Source of the DNA: an uncultured SAR116 cluster alpha proteobacterium
Lineage (GTDB): Bacteria > Pseudomonadota > Alphaproteobacteria > Puniceispirillales > Marisalimonadaceae
DNA length: 64,000 nt
Reading direction: 5' to 3'
Assembly (NCBI GenBank): GCA_902619615.1
Contig: CACNFD010000003.1
Coordinates: 1 to 64,000 of the forward strand
Shown: piece by piece, positions 55,149 to 64,000 of the stretch
Layout: every line of letters begins with the position of its first letter
Position numbering within the stretch: position 1 is the first letter of the stretch
Position numbers and translations under genes: made by a program
The notes under the pieces: generated by a model
Databases searched by the model: none
The model's input: only the letters and a program-made list of their open reading frames with translations
Told to the model about the DNA's origin: nothing

Positions 55149-56153
55149 CTACGCTAAAATTAAACTCTTACTGTGAATAAACTCTTCTATTTTGTCTGTG
55201 GCAAATCTTAACAAATCACCATTTTTTGAAAATCTTGAATTTTCACTTAGTTGACGTCTCCATTCTTTAGCACCTGGCAAAGAGTTATACAAACCTAAAA
55301 TATGTCTAATTACAGAGTGAACATTACCTCCATCTTTTTTCACAAATTCATCAATATAGTCAGCCATTTTCATAGCTATTTGATATCTAGTCTTAATTTT
55401 TTCATTTTGATTTAAAACTATTTTATCTACAGAGGATAAAATATATGGATTTTTATATGCTTCTCTTCCAATCATAAACCCATCAAGTGAATATTGTTCA
55501 ACTAAATTTTGTCCCTCTTGTATTGACTTAATTCCACCATTAACAATAATTTTTAAATCTGCCCTTCTTTTTTTTAATGCTCCTACTCTAGAATAATCTA
55601 AAGGAGGAATTTCTCTATTTTGCTTTGGACTTAATCCATTCAGCAGAGCTTTTCTAGCATGAATAACGAATAATTTCACTCCTTCAGCGGATACTTGATC
55701 AATAAAGTTATCTAAACCTTTTACTTCATCCATATCATCAACACCAATTCTACATTTAATTGTAATAGGTAATTGACTAACATCTTGCATGGCCCTCACA
55801 CATTCTGATACGATTTTAGGCGTTTTCATAAGGCATGCTCCAAATGATCCATTCTGGACACGATTTGAAGGACATCCAATATTTAAATTTATTTTTGAGT
55901 ATCCATAACTTTGACCAAACTTAACTGCTAGAGATAATTTCTTAGGATCGTTGCCACCTAATTGAAGAACACATGGTAATTCTTCATTATTAAATACTAA
56001 CAACTTATGTCGCGGCCCAAAAATTAAAGCATCAGCAGAAATCATTTCAGTATATAAAATTGCTGAACCAGATAAGAGTCTATGAAAATATCTACAATGC
56101 CTATCTGTCCATTCCATCATTGGAGCTACAGAAAACTTTTCTTCAAATATCAA
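55149..56153 (-). CDS. dusA: tRNA-dihydrouridine synthase, DusA type
   Basis: FMN enzyme that reduces uridines in the tRNA D-loop. The 334-residue TIM-barrel protein shows SVAPMMEWTDRHCRYFHRLLSG at the start, catalytic Cys in GCPSNRVQNGSFGACLMK, TIKCRIGVDD, VIHARKALLNGLSPKQNR and IVNGGIKS for FMN phosphate binding. The DusA-specific WTDRHCR and the C-terminal helical domain separate it from DusB and DusC. Followed by ispZ. Confidence 0.95.
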   Translation of the reverse strand: MIFEEKFSVAPMMEWTDRHCRYFHRLLSGSAILYTEMISADALIFGPRHKLLVFNNEELPCVLQLGGNDPKKLSLAVKFGQSYGYSKINLNIGCPSNRVQNGSFGACLMKTPKIVSECVRAMQDVSQLPITIKCRIGVDDMDEVKGLDNFIDQVSAEGVKLFVIHARKALLNGLSPKQNREIPPLDYSRVGALKKRRADLKIIVNGGIKSIQEGQNLVEQYSLDGFMIGREAYKNPYILSSVDKIVLNQNEKIKTRYQIAMKMADYIDEFVKKDGGNVHSVIRHILGLYNSLPGAKEWRRQLSENSRFSKNGDLLRFATDKIEEFIHSKSLILA

Positions 56154-56262
56154 TTTTTGCTCTACAAATATTTAATAATCCATCATTATTTACAATATTT
56201 ATAAAATATATCCAAGATTAATAAAAAAATATTAATAATAACCTTAATTAATTAAGTAGACT

Positions 56263-57564
56263 TTACTTTTCTTGAGATTTGTCTAAGGCTACCGTTAAGT
56301 CGTCTATAATATCATCTATATGTTCAATACCAACTGATAATCTTACATATGAATCTGATACACCAGATTTTAATTTATCTTCATATGATAATTGACTATG
56401 TGTTGTAGTTGCCGGGTGTATAGCAAGGCTTCTTGAATCACCAATGTTTGCAACATGATAAAATAATTTTAAATTATCTATAAATTTTTTACCTGCTTCT
56501 GCACCACCTTTCAATTCAAAACCAACTAGACCTCCAAAGCCCTTATTTAAATACTTATCTGCGTTTTCTCCAGAAGATCCTGTTTGTAACTCAGGGTAAA
56601 TTACATGATCCACTGATTTATGGTTTTCTAAAAAATGAGCAACTTTTGAGGCATTTTCACAATGAGTTTTCATTCTTAAACATATAGTTTCAAGTCCTTG
56701 TAGGATTAAAAAAGCATTAAAAGGGCTTAATGCTCCTCCTAGGTCACGTAATAAAGTAACCCTAGCTTTTATAATGTAAGCAATGGGACCTAATGGTTTT
56801 ATAGCATCCACCCATACAACTCCGCCATAGGAGAGATCAGGTGAGTTTAAAGCTGGTTGTCTCTCTTTCCCAGCTCCTTCCCAATCAAAATTACCACTAT
56901 CAATAATCAAACCTCCAATTGAATTCCCATGACCACCAATATATTTTGTCAGTGAATAAACAACAATTGCTGCCCCATGGTCAAAAGGCCTACAAATAAC
57001 TGGAGATGCTGTGTTATCTATAATAAGGGGTATTCCATACTTCTTTCCGATTTCACTCACTTCAGAAATAGGAAAGACTTTTAATTTTGGGTTAGGTAAA
57101 GTTTCAGCATAATAAGCTCTTGTTTTATCATCAGTTGCATTTTCAAATGCTTGTGGATCTGATGGATCAACAAATCTAACTTCGATACCCATATCCTTTA
57201 AGGTGTTTGCAAATAAATTCCAAGTACCACCATATAAGTCAGTTGAACTAATAATATTTTCTCCAGCCTTAGCAAGATTTTGAATAGCAAATGCAGATGC
57301 TGTTTGACCAGAAGATAATGCTAATGCAGCAACGCCCCCCTCTAGAGCTGCTAATCTCTTTTCCAATATATCATTGGTTGGATTCATAATTCTTGTGTAG
57401 ATATTACCGAATTCTGATAAAGAAAATAAATTCGCTGCCTGCTCAGTATTAGCAAACTGATAACTTGTGGTTTGATGAATTGGCACCGCAACTGAACCTG
57501 TTGTTTCATCTGCTCTCCATCCGGCATGAAGACTAAGAGTTTCTGGATTTATAGAATCACTCAT
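56263..57564 (-). CDS. metY: O-acetylhomoserine (thiol)-lyase
   Basis: PLP enzyme of the Cys/Met-metabolism family that forms homocysteine from O-acetylhomoserine and sulfide. The 433-residue length and the internal insertion typical of MetY are present. Visible are PETLSLHAGWRADETTGSVAVPIHQTTSYQF, PLP lysine in VVYSLTKYIGGHGNSIGG, and the C-terminal RLSVGIEHIDDIIDDL. The ATG at 57564 has GAGGAA 7 bases upstream; the frame also opens at TTG 57579 without support. Direct sulfhydrylation would let the cell skip the cystathionine route. Confidence 0.94.
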   Translation of the reverse strand: MSDSINPETLSLHAGWRADETTGSVAVPIHQTTSYQFANTEQAANLFSLSEFGNIYTRIMNPTNDILEKRLAALEGGVAALALSSGQTASAFAIQNLAKAGENIISSTDLYGGTWNLFANTLKDMGIEVRFVDPSDPQAFENATDDKTRAYYAETLPNPKLKVFPISEVSEIGKKYGIPLIIDNTASPVICRPFDHGAAIVVYSLTKYIGGHGNSIGGLIIDSGNFDWEGAGKERQPALNSPDLSYGGVVWVDAIKPLGPIAYIIKARVTLLRDLGGALSPFNAFLILQGLETICLRMKTHCENASKVAHFLENHKSVDHVIYPELQTGSSGENADKYLNKGFGGLVGFELKGGAEAGKKFIDNLKLFYHVANIGDSRSLAIHPATTTHSQLSYEDKLKSGVSDSYVRLSVGIEHIDDIIDDLTVALDKSQEK

Positions 57565-57723
57565 TTGTATGTTCCTCAAAAAAATAAATGTTTAGAATGA
57601 AATTCTCTAAAAATAAATAAAAAAGAAAATATTTTTTTATATTTTTTTCATATGCACTAATAATTAGAAAAAATTTCTTAAAAGTTATTTTTTAAAAGAA
57701 ATAAAATTGTGAAATAATAAATG

Positions 57724-58218
57724 TTAATGATGATGGTGCTTTTTCTTCTCATTTGATTTTTTTCTTTTATCCATAATCGGCATATTAACAACTATTGACC
57801 CTGCATTTTCAAAATTAAATTTAACTTTATGTAATTTTGTTTTTTTTAGAGATTTTGTTAAATCAATAAACATAATATGAAGGCTTCCAGGTTTAAAATC
57901 TAATTGCGATTTAGATTTAATTAACACTCCTTGTTCTAAATGTTTCATTATCATTACGTTGTTTTTAATATACATATCATGAATTTCTATCCTTTTTGAA
58001 AAATCTGATACCAAAGAAATCAAACGTTCATTCTTCTCATTTTTATTTTCAATTTTAATATAACCTGCAGTTATATTATTATTAGCAATTACTTTTTTTA
58101 TCCAAAAATCTGATAAAACTAAACCTTTAAAAGTAATTGTTTCAGAAAAACTTTGTGAAGATAACAAAATAAAAGTAAATAAATATAAGAATTTTAATAC
58201 ATTCTTATGTGAAACCAT
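57724..58218 (-). CDS. PCuAC-family periplasmic copper(I) chaperone with His tail
   Basis: An exported protein (164 residues; signal peptide ending SSQSFS) that in this family delivers Cu(I) to the CuA or CuB site of cytochrome oxidase. The H(M)x10Mx21HxM copper site is present: IEIHDMYIKNNVMIMKH and later GSLHIMF. The C-terminus is a Lys-rich stretch ending in four consecutive His after KKK, a natural metal-binding tail. Minus strand, upstream of metY across 159 bases of AT-rich sequence with no other gene. Confidence 0.87.
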   Translation of the reverse strand: MVSHKNVLKFLYLFTFILLSSQSFSETITFKGLVLSDFWIKKVIANNNITAGYIKIENKNEKNERLISLVSDFSKRIEIHDMYIKNNVMIMKHLEQGVLIKSKSQLDFKPGSLHIMFIDLTKSLKKTKLHKVKFNFENAGSIVVNMPIMDKRKKSNEKKKHHHH

Positions 58219-58303
58219 AAATTTTTATCCTAATTTATTAAATCATGCTGTATAACTTATTACGGTTAGTATCAAATAAATGGAAAGGTAACAATCAAGA
58301 TTT

Positions 58304-59806
58304 ATGCAATTAGCTGATAACCCAATCACAAAAATTATATTAGAAAAGTTAAAACACAAAGATTTTCGAAACTTAAATCATCTTATTTTTGATGAAAAAA
58401 GACCTTCTGAATTCCAATATGAACTTCAAGATTTAAAAATTGATATTACAAGGCAATCCCTTGACAAAGAGATAAAGGAAGATTTGATAAATCTTGCTAA
58501 AGAAACTAAAATTAAAAAAAAAATAAGTGAACTTATTTCAGGTGTAAAAGTAAACTTATCTGAAAATCGTTCTGTTGATCATTTTAGTCTAAGAAAAGAA
58601 GAGCGTTTCAAAACACAAGAATGGAACAAACTTCGAAATTTTGTTCAAAATATTTCAAGCAAAAATAATTTTAAACATATTGTGAACATTGGCATTGGTG
58701 GATCTGACTTAGGACCTTTAATGGTTAACAAAGCGTTGAAAAGTTTTTATAAAGTTCCTGATATTTTATATGTGTCCAATATTGACCCAACCAAGATCTC
58801 TGAAATATCTATAAAATGTAATCCCAAAGAAACTCTATTTATAGTTGCATCTAAAAGCTTCAGTACACTTGAAACTCTTGAAAACGCAAAGTTTGTGGCA
58901 GAATGGTTATCCAAACATAAAGTTTCTTTAAATTATTCTATGGTAGCGGTTACATCAGAGAGAAAAAAAGCATTAGATTGGGGATTTAAAGATTCAAACA
59001 TCTTTGAAATATCAGAAAATGTTGGAGGACGTTACTCTCTTTGGTCATCAGTAGGGATGTCAATATTAATTGGTTTAGGGGAAGATAATTATAAAAATTT
59101 TCTTCTTGGGGCAAGGACAATGGATGAGCATTTCATAAATGAAGAAATTGAAAATAATATTCCGATTATCCTTGCTTTACTGAGAATATGGAATCGAAAT
59201 TTTTTAAATAGAAATAATCATTGCATAGTTCCTTACACTGACAATCTTTCTAAATTCCCCGCTTGGGCGCAACAATTAGAAATGGAAAGCAATGGGAAAG
59301 GTGTTGATATTAACGGCACTACTCTAAAAATGCCAGCAAGCCCAATAATCTGGGGAGAAGTAGGCACTAATGCACAACATAGTTTCTTTCAATTTTTGCA
59401 TCAAGGGTTAGAAGTATGCCCAACAGATATTCTAGTGCCTCGTAAACCTTTAAGTACAATTTGCTTCAAAGGCTCTGAGAAAAATTACAAATATTTATTA
59501 ATAAATGCAATTGCACAGGCTGAAGCTCTAGCAAGAGGTTCAGTTGATTTAATTAATCAAAATAAAAATTTTTTAGGAGGCAGGCCTTCAACAATAATAA
59601 GTTGGGAAGAAAACACACCATTTTCTATTGGGATGTTAATAGCTCTTTATGAAAATATTACTATTGCATCTGGATTCCTTTGGAACATTAATAGCTTTGA
59701 TCAATGGGGGGTGGAACTTGGAAAAACTATTGCTAACAATATCTCCAATGATAAAAATGATAAAGATTTGACACCAGCAGCCAAAAAATTTTTAAATCAA
59801 AAATAA
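58304..59806 (+). CDS. pgi: Glucose-6-phosphate isomerase
   Basis: Interconverts glucose 6-phosphate and fructose 6-phosphate. The 500-residue protein is somewhat shorter than E. coli Pgi (549) but holds the signatures: VNIGIGGSDLGPLMV, VASKSFSTLETLENA for sugar-phosphate binding, GGRYSLWSSVGMSILIG, ESNGKGVDING, GTNAQHSFFQFLHQG with the catalytic His, and the C-terminal SFDQWGVELGK. Apparently a single-gene unit, with about 100 bases before the acyl-CoA ligase gene. Confidence 0.96.
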   Translation: MQLADNPITKIILEKLKHKDFRNLNHLIFDEKRPSEFQYELQDLKIDITRQSLDKEIKEDLINLAKETKIKKKISELISGVKVNLSENRSVDHFSLRKEERFKTQEWNKLRNFVQNISSKNNFKHIVNIGIGGSDLGPLMVNKALKSFYKVPDILYVSNIDPTKISEISIKCNPKETLFIVASKSFSTLETLENAKFVAEWLSKHKVSLNYSMVAVTSERKKALDWGFKDSNIFEISENVGGRYSLWSSVGMSILIGLGEDNYKNFLLGARTMDEHFINEEIENNIPIILALLRIWNRNFLNRNNHCIVPYTDNLSKFPAWAQQLEMESNGKGVDINGTTLKMPASPIIWGEVGTNAQHSFFQFLHQGLEVCPTDILVPRKPLSTICFKGSEKNYKYLLINAIAQAEALARGSVDLINQNKNFLGGRPSTIISWEENTPFSIGMLIALYENITIASGFLWNINSFDQWGVELGKTIANNISNDKNDKDLTPAAKKFLNQK

Positions 59807-59906
59807 TCATAAATAAGTTTATATTAAACTCATTTGTCATTTTTGAATTTAGATTGCCTTTGATAATTAAAATTGTAAAAATAAACTAAAAAATGGTGTT
59901 ATACGA

Positions 59907-61409
59907 ATGAGTTATACGATAAGAGATTTAATTAATAACAACAAAGATGAAGATATTGCAATCACATCTGAAAATAATAATGTAATTAAATATTCAGATT
60001 TAAAAAAACACATCATTAATATTTCTGGTCAATTAGCTAGCCAAGGAATTACACCATCCAATAGGGCGGCGATAGTCCTTCCAAATGGTCCAGAAATGGC
60101 AACTGCTTTTTTGTCAATTTCTAGTTATATGTCAGCTGCTCCTTTAAACTCTTCATATAAATTAAAAGAATATGAATTTTACCTTCAAGATCTTATGCCT
60201 AAAATAGTTATTGTTGAAAAGGATAGTCAGAATCCAGCAGTTGAAGCTGCAAAAAATCTGGGTATAGAAATATGTGAAATCAAAAAGATAGATAATGCAC
60301 CAGCTGGAATATTCAATTTATACAACAAAACTACAAATTTCGAACTTGCTACTGAAAATAATGAAGCTTTGGTTTTGCATACATCTGGGACAACCTCAAG
60401 ACCAAAAGTTGTACCATTAACAAATAAAAATATTTTTTCATCAGCAACTAATATTGCAAATTCTCTTCAACTAAGCTCACAAGATCATTGTTATAACATT
60501 ATGCCTCTTTTTCATATTCATGGATTAATTGCAGTATTAAGTTCTTCGATTAATGCTGGAGCTTCTGTTTATGCAAGCAGTGGTTTTAATGCACTTAAAT
60601 TTTTAGAAACAGCAGATAAAGAATCAATCACATGGTATTCTGGTGTTCCAACAATGCATCAAGCTATTTTAATGCGTGCAAAAAAGAACCCAAAACTTGC
60701 CGAAGAACTTTCTCTAAGATTTATCAGATCTTCATCTGCCTCATTACCTCCAGCTGTTTTTGATGAACTAAAAAAGATATTTAAGACAACCGTAATTGAA
60801 GCTTACGGAATGACCGAAGCCACTCATCAAATGACATCAAATCCTATGCCTCCAGAAAAACAAAAAGCTGGCTTTGTTGGTAAACCAGCAGGACCTGAAG
60901 TTTGTATAATGGACACACAAGGTAACAAACTTGATATAGGTGTGGATGGAGAAGTATGTATCCGCGGGGATAACGTGACAAATGGCTATGAAAATAATGA
61001 AGAGGCTAATAAAACTGCCTTTATAAATGGATGGTTTAGGACAGGAGATCAAGGTCATTTTGATAATGAGGGATATTTAAAAATTTCTGGAAGATTAAAG
61101 GAAATTATAAATAGAGGTGGAGAAAAAGTATCACCTTTAGAAGTAGATAATATTTTAATGGAACATGAGGCTGTTGAACAAGTTGTAACTTTTGCGGTTA
61201 AAGATAACTTACTTGGAGAAGCTATAGGCGTTGCAATTGTATTAAAGAGTGGAATTGATTGTAATGAAACAGATATTAAAAATTATGCCAGAAAACATCT
61301 TGCTGATTTTAAAATTCCAAAATATATACTTTTTTTAGAAGAAATACCTAAAGGAGCCACAGGTAAATTGCAAAGAATAGGCTTAGCCAAAAAACTTGGT
61401 TTAGAATAG
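59907..61409 (+). CDS. AMP-forming acyl-CoA synthetase (ANL superfamily)
   Basis: A 500-residue ligase that activates a carboxylic acid through acyl-AMP and transfers it to CoA. The phosphate-binding loop is LHTSGTTSRPKVVPLT, then YGMTEATHQM, the hinge GWFRTGDQGHFDNEGYL and the C-terminal catalytic Lys in PKGATGKLQRI. Overall it resembles the oxalate-CoA ligase/AAE3 group, but substrate is not fixed by these motifs. It lies 12 bases before a ketopantoate-reductase-like gene, so the two are probably cotranscribed. Confidence 0.9.
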   Translation: MSYTIRDLINNNKDEDIAITSENNNVIKYSDLKKHIINISGQLASQGITPSNRAAIVLPNGPEMATAFLSISSYMSAAPLNSSYKLKEYEFYLQDLMPKIVIVEKDSQNPAVEAAKNLGIEICEIKKIDNAPAGIFNLYNKTTNFELATENNEALVLHTSGTTSRPKVVPLTNKNIFSSATNIANSLQLSSQDHCYNIMPLFHIHGLIAVLSSSINAGASVYASSGFNALKFLETADKESITWYSGVPTMHQAILMRAKKNPKLAEELSLRFIRSSSASLPPAVFDELKKIFKTTVIEAYGMTEATHQMTSNPMPPEKQKAGFVGKPAGPEVCIMDTQGNKLDIGVDGEVCIRGDNVTNGYENNEEANKTAFINGWFRTGDQGHFDNEGYLKISGRLKEIINRGGEKVSPLEVDNILMEHEAVEQVVTFAVKDNLLGEAIGVAIVLKSGIDCNETDIKNYARKHLADFKIPKYILFLEEIPKGATGKLQRIGLAKKLGLE

Positions 61410-61421
61410 AGAAATGTTGAA

Positions 61422-62435
61422 ATGAATATTTGTGTATTTGGTGCAGGAGCTATTGGAGGATATATTGGATGCTGCTTAAGTAAAGCTGGAGCCAATGTTT
61501 CATTGATTGCCAGGGGACCTCATAAAGAAGCTATAGAAAAAAATGGGTTAACCTTAATAACTGATAATAGGCCAGAGAATTATAATTTAAAAGTAACAGA
61601 AAACCCCGAAGAATTAGGAACTCAAGATTATATTATAATTGGTGTTAAAGCGCATGCAATTGCTAATATTGTTGAAGGTTTAAAACCTCTTCTCAATAAA
61701 TATACAGCAATTTTATCTGCGGTAAACGGCATACCTTGGTGGTATTTTTACAAAGCAAACTCAGACACAATATTAGAAAACACTCATATAGATTCAGTTG
61801 ATCCAGGTGGCGTCATCTGGAAAAATTTAAACCCAGAACGAGCACTAGGTTGTGTTGTTTATCCTGCATGTGAAATAGAGAAGCCAGGTGTTATAAAACA
61901 TATTAAAGGAAATAGGTTTAGTCTTGGAGAGCCTAGTGGCGTAAATACAGATAGATTAAAAATATTATCTGATCTTTTTATCAAAGGTGGACTAAAAGCT
62001 CCACAAAAGAAAAATCTAAGAGATGAAATCTGGATTAAATTATGGGGAAATTGTTCATTTAATCCTATAAGCGCTATTACTGGAGCCAGCTTGGATATGA
62101 TTGGAAACGACCCAACCTCACTAGTCTTGATTAAACAAATGATGGAAGAATGCCAAAAAGTTGGGGAAGCAGTTGGTGTGCATTTTGGTGTATCAATTGA
62201 TAAGAGAATTGATGGCGCATCATCGATAATTGGTCACAAACCATCCACTAGACAAGATATTGAAATGAAAAGGCCTCTTGAAATAGATCCTATAATGAGT
62301 GCAATAATAGAAATTGGGAATAAACTCAATATTGCCACACCCATGTTAAAGCACATAAACAGTATTTTAAAACTAAAGGCAAATTATTTAGGTTTGTATA
62401 AAAGAAACGATCTTATAGAAAAATTAACAATCTAA
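61422..62435 (+). CDS. Ketopantoate reductase (PanE/ApbA) family protein
   Basis: A 337-residue 6-phosphogluconate-dehydrogenase-fold protein. The NADP motif is ICVFGAGAIGGYIGCCLSKAG and the family Lys is in YIIIGVKAHAI, followed by LSAVNGIPWWYF. The C-terminal domain has KLWGNCSFNPISAITGAS and ends with DIEMKRPLEIDPI. Several paralogues of this family are not pantoate enzymes, and the pairing with an acyl-CoA ligase rather than panB/panC argues for another 2-keto acid. It overlaps the convergent DUF1491 gene by 12 bases. Confidence 0.85.
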   Translation: MNICVFGAGAIGGYIGCCLSKAGANVSLIARGPHKEAIEKNGLTLITDNRPENYNLKVTENPEELGTQDYIIIGVKAHAIANIVEGLKPLLNKYTAILSAVNGIPWWYFYKANSDTILENTHIDSVDPGGVIWKNLNPERALGCVVYPACEIEKPGVIKHIKGNRFSLGEPSGVNTDRLKILSDLFIKGGLKAPQKKNLRDEIWIKLWGNCSFNPISAITGASLDMIGNDPTSLVLIKQMMEECQKVGEAVGVHFGVSIDKRIDGASSIIGHKPSTRQDIEMKRPLEIDPIMSAIIEIGNKLNIATPMLKHINSILKLKANYLGLYKRNDLIEKLTI

Positions 62436-62771
62436 ATTTTCAAATGCATTAAAACCTTTTTTATCCTCAATTTCTACGACCCAACAATCTCTATCTATTT
62501 CTATTTCTTTAGAAATTCTCTTATCAATATCTTGAGAAGTTGTTTTTTTTAGAGGATATAAATCTATAAACTCAATAATCTCTTTATCATTATTTAAATC
62601 ATATTTGATATTTCGTGAAAAAAGTTTGGCAAAACCGTCTAGAGTGTCAATTTTAACAAATATAGCACCAGCCTGCTCATTTCCTCTTTTAACGATATAA
62701 GCACTAGTTAAATTTTTCTCTGCAATTCTAATGCCTGCGTTAATTATTGTTTCTGCTTTTAATTCATTCAT
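62424..62771 (-). CDS. DUF1491 family protein
   Basis: A 115-residue soluble protein matching DUF1491, a family largely confined to Alphaproteobacteria and without known function. The pattern GIRIAEKNLTSAYIVKRGNEQAGAIFVKID and the closing DRDCWVVEIEDKKG are typical. It lies 17 bases downstream of the DUF1674 gene on the same strand, which suggests a joint transcript. Its 3' end overlaps the PanE-like gene by 12 bases. Confidence 0.82.
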   Translation of the reverse strand: MNELKAETIINAGIRIAEKNLTSAYIVKRGNEQAGAIFVKIDTLDGFAKLFSRNIKYDLNNDKEIIEFIDLYPLKKTTSQDIDKRISKEIEIDRDCWVVEIEDKKGFNAFENLDC

Positions 62772-62788
62772 ATTCTTTTATTTGAATA

Positions 62789-62953
62789 TTAAAAATCCGA
62801 GCACCTGCCGGCTTTTTCCCAATCTCCGTATCTTGTAGGTTCTGGGCCCTTTGGGCCACCCTGCTCTTTTGTAATATTTACATTTTCATTTAATTTATCT
62901 TTTATATTATTTTGTTCTTTTTCTTCATTTAATTTTGTAGTTTTATTACTCAT
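62789..62953 (-). CDS. DUF1674/SDHAF4-like small protein
   Basis: A 54-residue protein. The N-terminal half is polar and probably disordered (KLNEEKEQNNIKDKLNEN), and the C-terminal GGPKGPEPTRYGDWEKAG is the complete DUF1674 signature, ending GRCSDF. The mitochondrial homologue SDHAF4 binds flavinated succinate dehydrogenase subunit A and aids complex II assembly; the bacterial family is presumed to do the same. It lies just upstream of the DUF1491 gene. Confidence 0.9.
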   Translation of the reverse strand: MSNKTTKLNEEKEQNNIKDKLNENVNITKEQGGPKGPEPTRYGDWEKAGRCSDF

Positions 62954-63032
62954 AATAATTTACTTTCTATAAATCTCATTTAACAAATCACAGTATAATA
63001 TTAATTTTTGTTATAAATACAAGGTAGTAGTT

Positions 63033-64000
63033 TTGATTGAACAAAAATCACTTAAATTTCAAAAATTAGCAAAAAACACGAGGTTAATTGCTTTAGAAAT
63101 TTGGATTTTAATTTTTTATAAAAACAAAAATTTTGAAAAAACAATAGATAACTCCTTTGATTTTAATAAATTAGATAAAAGGGACAAATCCTTTGCATAT
63201 CTTCTGATTAATTCATCTATGAGGAGACATAAACAAGCACAAAGAATTTATACTAAATACGCAAAGCAAGGTATAGATCCAAGGAACAGATACTTGAATA
63301 GTATTTTGTTGATTGCAACTGTTCAACTAATTTGGCTAGAAATAGCACCTTATGCAGTCATAAATGAAGCCGTGTACCAAGCAAAATTTTTCATTAGTGA
63401 GAAGCAATCTAGGCTAGTAAATGCAATTCTTAGAAACATTAGTCAAAATAAAAAAGAAATTTCACATATTATTTCAAATGAAGCTTCTAACTTACCAGAA
63501 TGGCTTTTTAATAGTTGGAAATCCTTATACGGGAAAAAAAATGTTGACGAGATTGTTAAACTAGCAATGGATCCTCCTCCACTTGATATTGTTATATCAA
63601 CAAAAATAACAAAAAAAGAAAAAGAAATAATTAAATCAGAGTTAAATGGCGTAGAGATATTTCCTAATGTCCTAAGGTGCACATTTAATGGGAATGTGGA
63701 AGATCTACCTAGATTTAAAGATGGTATATGGTGGATACAGGACGCAGCATCTCAAATACCTTGCAGTATATTATTAACAAAAATAAAAAAAAATTTTTTA
63801 AAATCAATACAATCTCTTAAAATAATTGATATGTGTTGCGCTCCTGGAGGTAAAACTGCACAACTGTTGGATAATGATTTGGTCATAGATTGTATTGAAA
63901 AAAATAAGAATAGATCCAGAATTTTTAAAAAAAACATGGCTCGACTTAATTTTAATCCAAATTTAATTAATGTGAATGCAGAAGACTTTAATCCAGAATA
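63033..64000 (+). CDS. rsmB: 16S rRNA (cytosine-967-C5)-methyltransferase RsmB (3' end beyond window)
   Basis: The first 322 codons of an RsmB/Sun protein. The N-terminal part is a NusB-like RNA-binding domain (FNKLDKRDKSFAYLLINSS, RLVNAILRNI), followed by the methyltransferase domain with QDAASQIP and the SAM motif IDMCCAPGGKTAQLL. The catalytic cysteine region lies beyond the window. The start is TTG at 63033 with AAGG 8 bases upstream; no ATG is near. Divergent from the DUF1674 gene. Confidence 0.92.
   Translation, partial: MIEQKSLKFQKLAKNTRLIALEIWILIFYKNKNFEKTIDNSFDFNKLDKRDKSFAYLLINSSMRRHKQAQRIYTKYAKQGIDPRNRYLNSILLIATVQLIWLEIAPYAVINEAVYQAKFFISEKQSRLVNAILRNISQNKKEISHIISNEASNLPEWLFNSWKSLYGKKNVDEIVKLAMDPPPLDIVISTKITKKEKEIIKSELNGVEIFPNVLRCTFNGNVEDLPRFKDGIWWIQDAASQIPCSILLTKIKKNFLKSIQSLKIIDMCCAPGGKTAQLLDNDLVIDCIEKNKNRSRIFKKNMARLNFNPNLINVNAEDFNPE

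Noticed and set aside
57600-57722. Intrinsic terminator or small RNA between the PCuAC gene and metY
   Set aside because: Only imperfect A/T inverted repeats (for example a 7-base ATTTCTT/AAGAAAT pair) are present, which are expected by chance at this composition.
61422-62435. panE of pantothenate synthesis
   Set aside because: The family is broad, and the neighbour is an acyl-CoA ligase rather than panB or panC, so the gene symbol is not assigned.
1-64000. rRNA, tRNA, CRISPR arrays or insertion sequences
   Set aside because: Reading both strands showed no tRNA-like cloverleaf, rRNA stretch, regularly spaced repeats or transposase. A covariance-model search would be needed to be sure about small RNAs.

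Overview
The window reads as one contiguous piece of chromosome from a streamlined, strongly AT-rich alphaproteobacterium. The evidence is lineage-typical gene content and order: a Suv3-type helicase / S4 protein / FdxA / CarD block, aroQ-accB-accC, DUF2155, DUF1491 and DUF1674 proteins, a 1200-residue B12-dependent ribonucleotide reductase, and an SOS box of the GTTC-N7-GTTC type. Gaps are short, several convergent genes overlap, and no integrase, transposase, phage gene, rRNA, tRNA or CRISPR array was seen. A free-living marine lineage near SAR11, HIMB59 or AEGEAN-169 would fit, but this cannot be settled from the window.

Layout. 1-5.5 kb: the end of a peroxiredoxin, then release factor 2, PBP1A and a cell-wall amidase on the minus strand. 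5.5-13 kb: RNase E behind a long leader, an M48 protease, a DsbA-like protein, aroQ-accB-accC and Aat. 13-19.5 kb: DUF2155 and MlaD on the minus strand, then a control region with NrdR-like and DnaA boxes driving nrdJ, followed by RidA and an acyltransferase. 19.5-27 kb: ClpA/ClpS, a DacA-type carboxypeptidase, an SOS-controlled umuDC operon, a small membrane protein and an M20 amidohydrolase. 27-32 kb: MFS transporter, pdxH, a glycine-zipper protein, fabI and aroC. 32-41 kb: a long minus-strand run of helicase, S4 protein, fdxA, carD, an iminopeptidase, xseB, ispA, dxs and tlyA. 41-47.5 kb: an SDR with a ThDP enzyme, a two-gene outer-membrane/secreted module, and a dehydrogenase with a CoA-transferase. 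47.6-54.6 kb: a complete ccmABCDEFGHI cytochrome c maturation operon. 54.6-64 kb: ispZ, dus, metY, a PCuAC copper chaperone, pgi, an acyl-CoA ligase with a PanE-like reductase, DUF1491, a DUF1674/SDHAF4-type small protein and the start of rsmB.

Functional links. Aat, ClpS and ClpA form most of a bacterial N-degron pathway. The Ccm operon, PCuAC chaperone, ferredoxin and SDHAF4-type factor point to aerobic respiration with c-type cytochromes, copper oxidase and complex II. dxs and ispA supply isoprenoids; accBC and fabI supply fatty acids; aroQ and aroC belong to the shikimate pathway. The nrdJ promoter appears to combine NrdR and DnaA control, which would tie dNTP synthesis to nucleotide status and replication.

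The best candidate for something undescribed is the pair at 43762-45351: a small inverse-autotransporter (intimin/invasin-type) barrel with no passenger domain and an apparent lipobox, followed 3 bases later by a secreted cysteine-containing protein of unknown family. A split inverse autotransporter or barrel-plus-partner surface system is a testable reading. Next in interest are the nrdJ control region and an apparent AUA start codon for tlyA.
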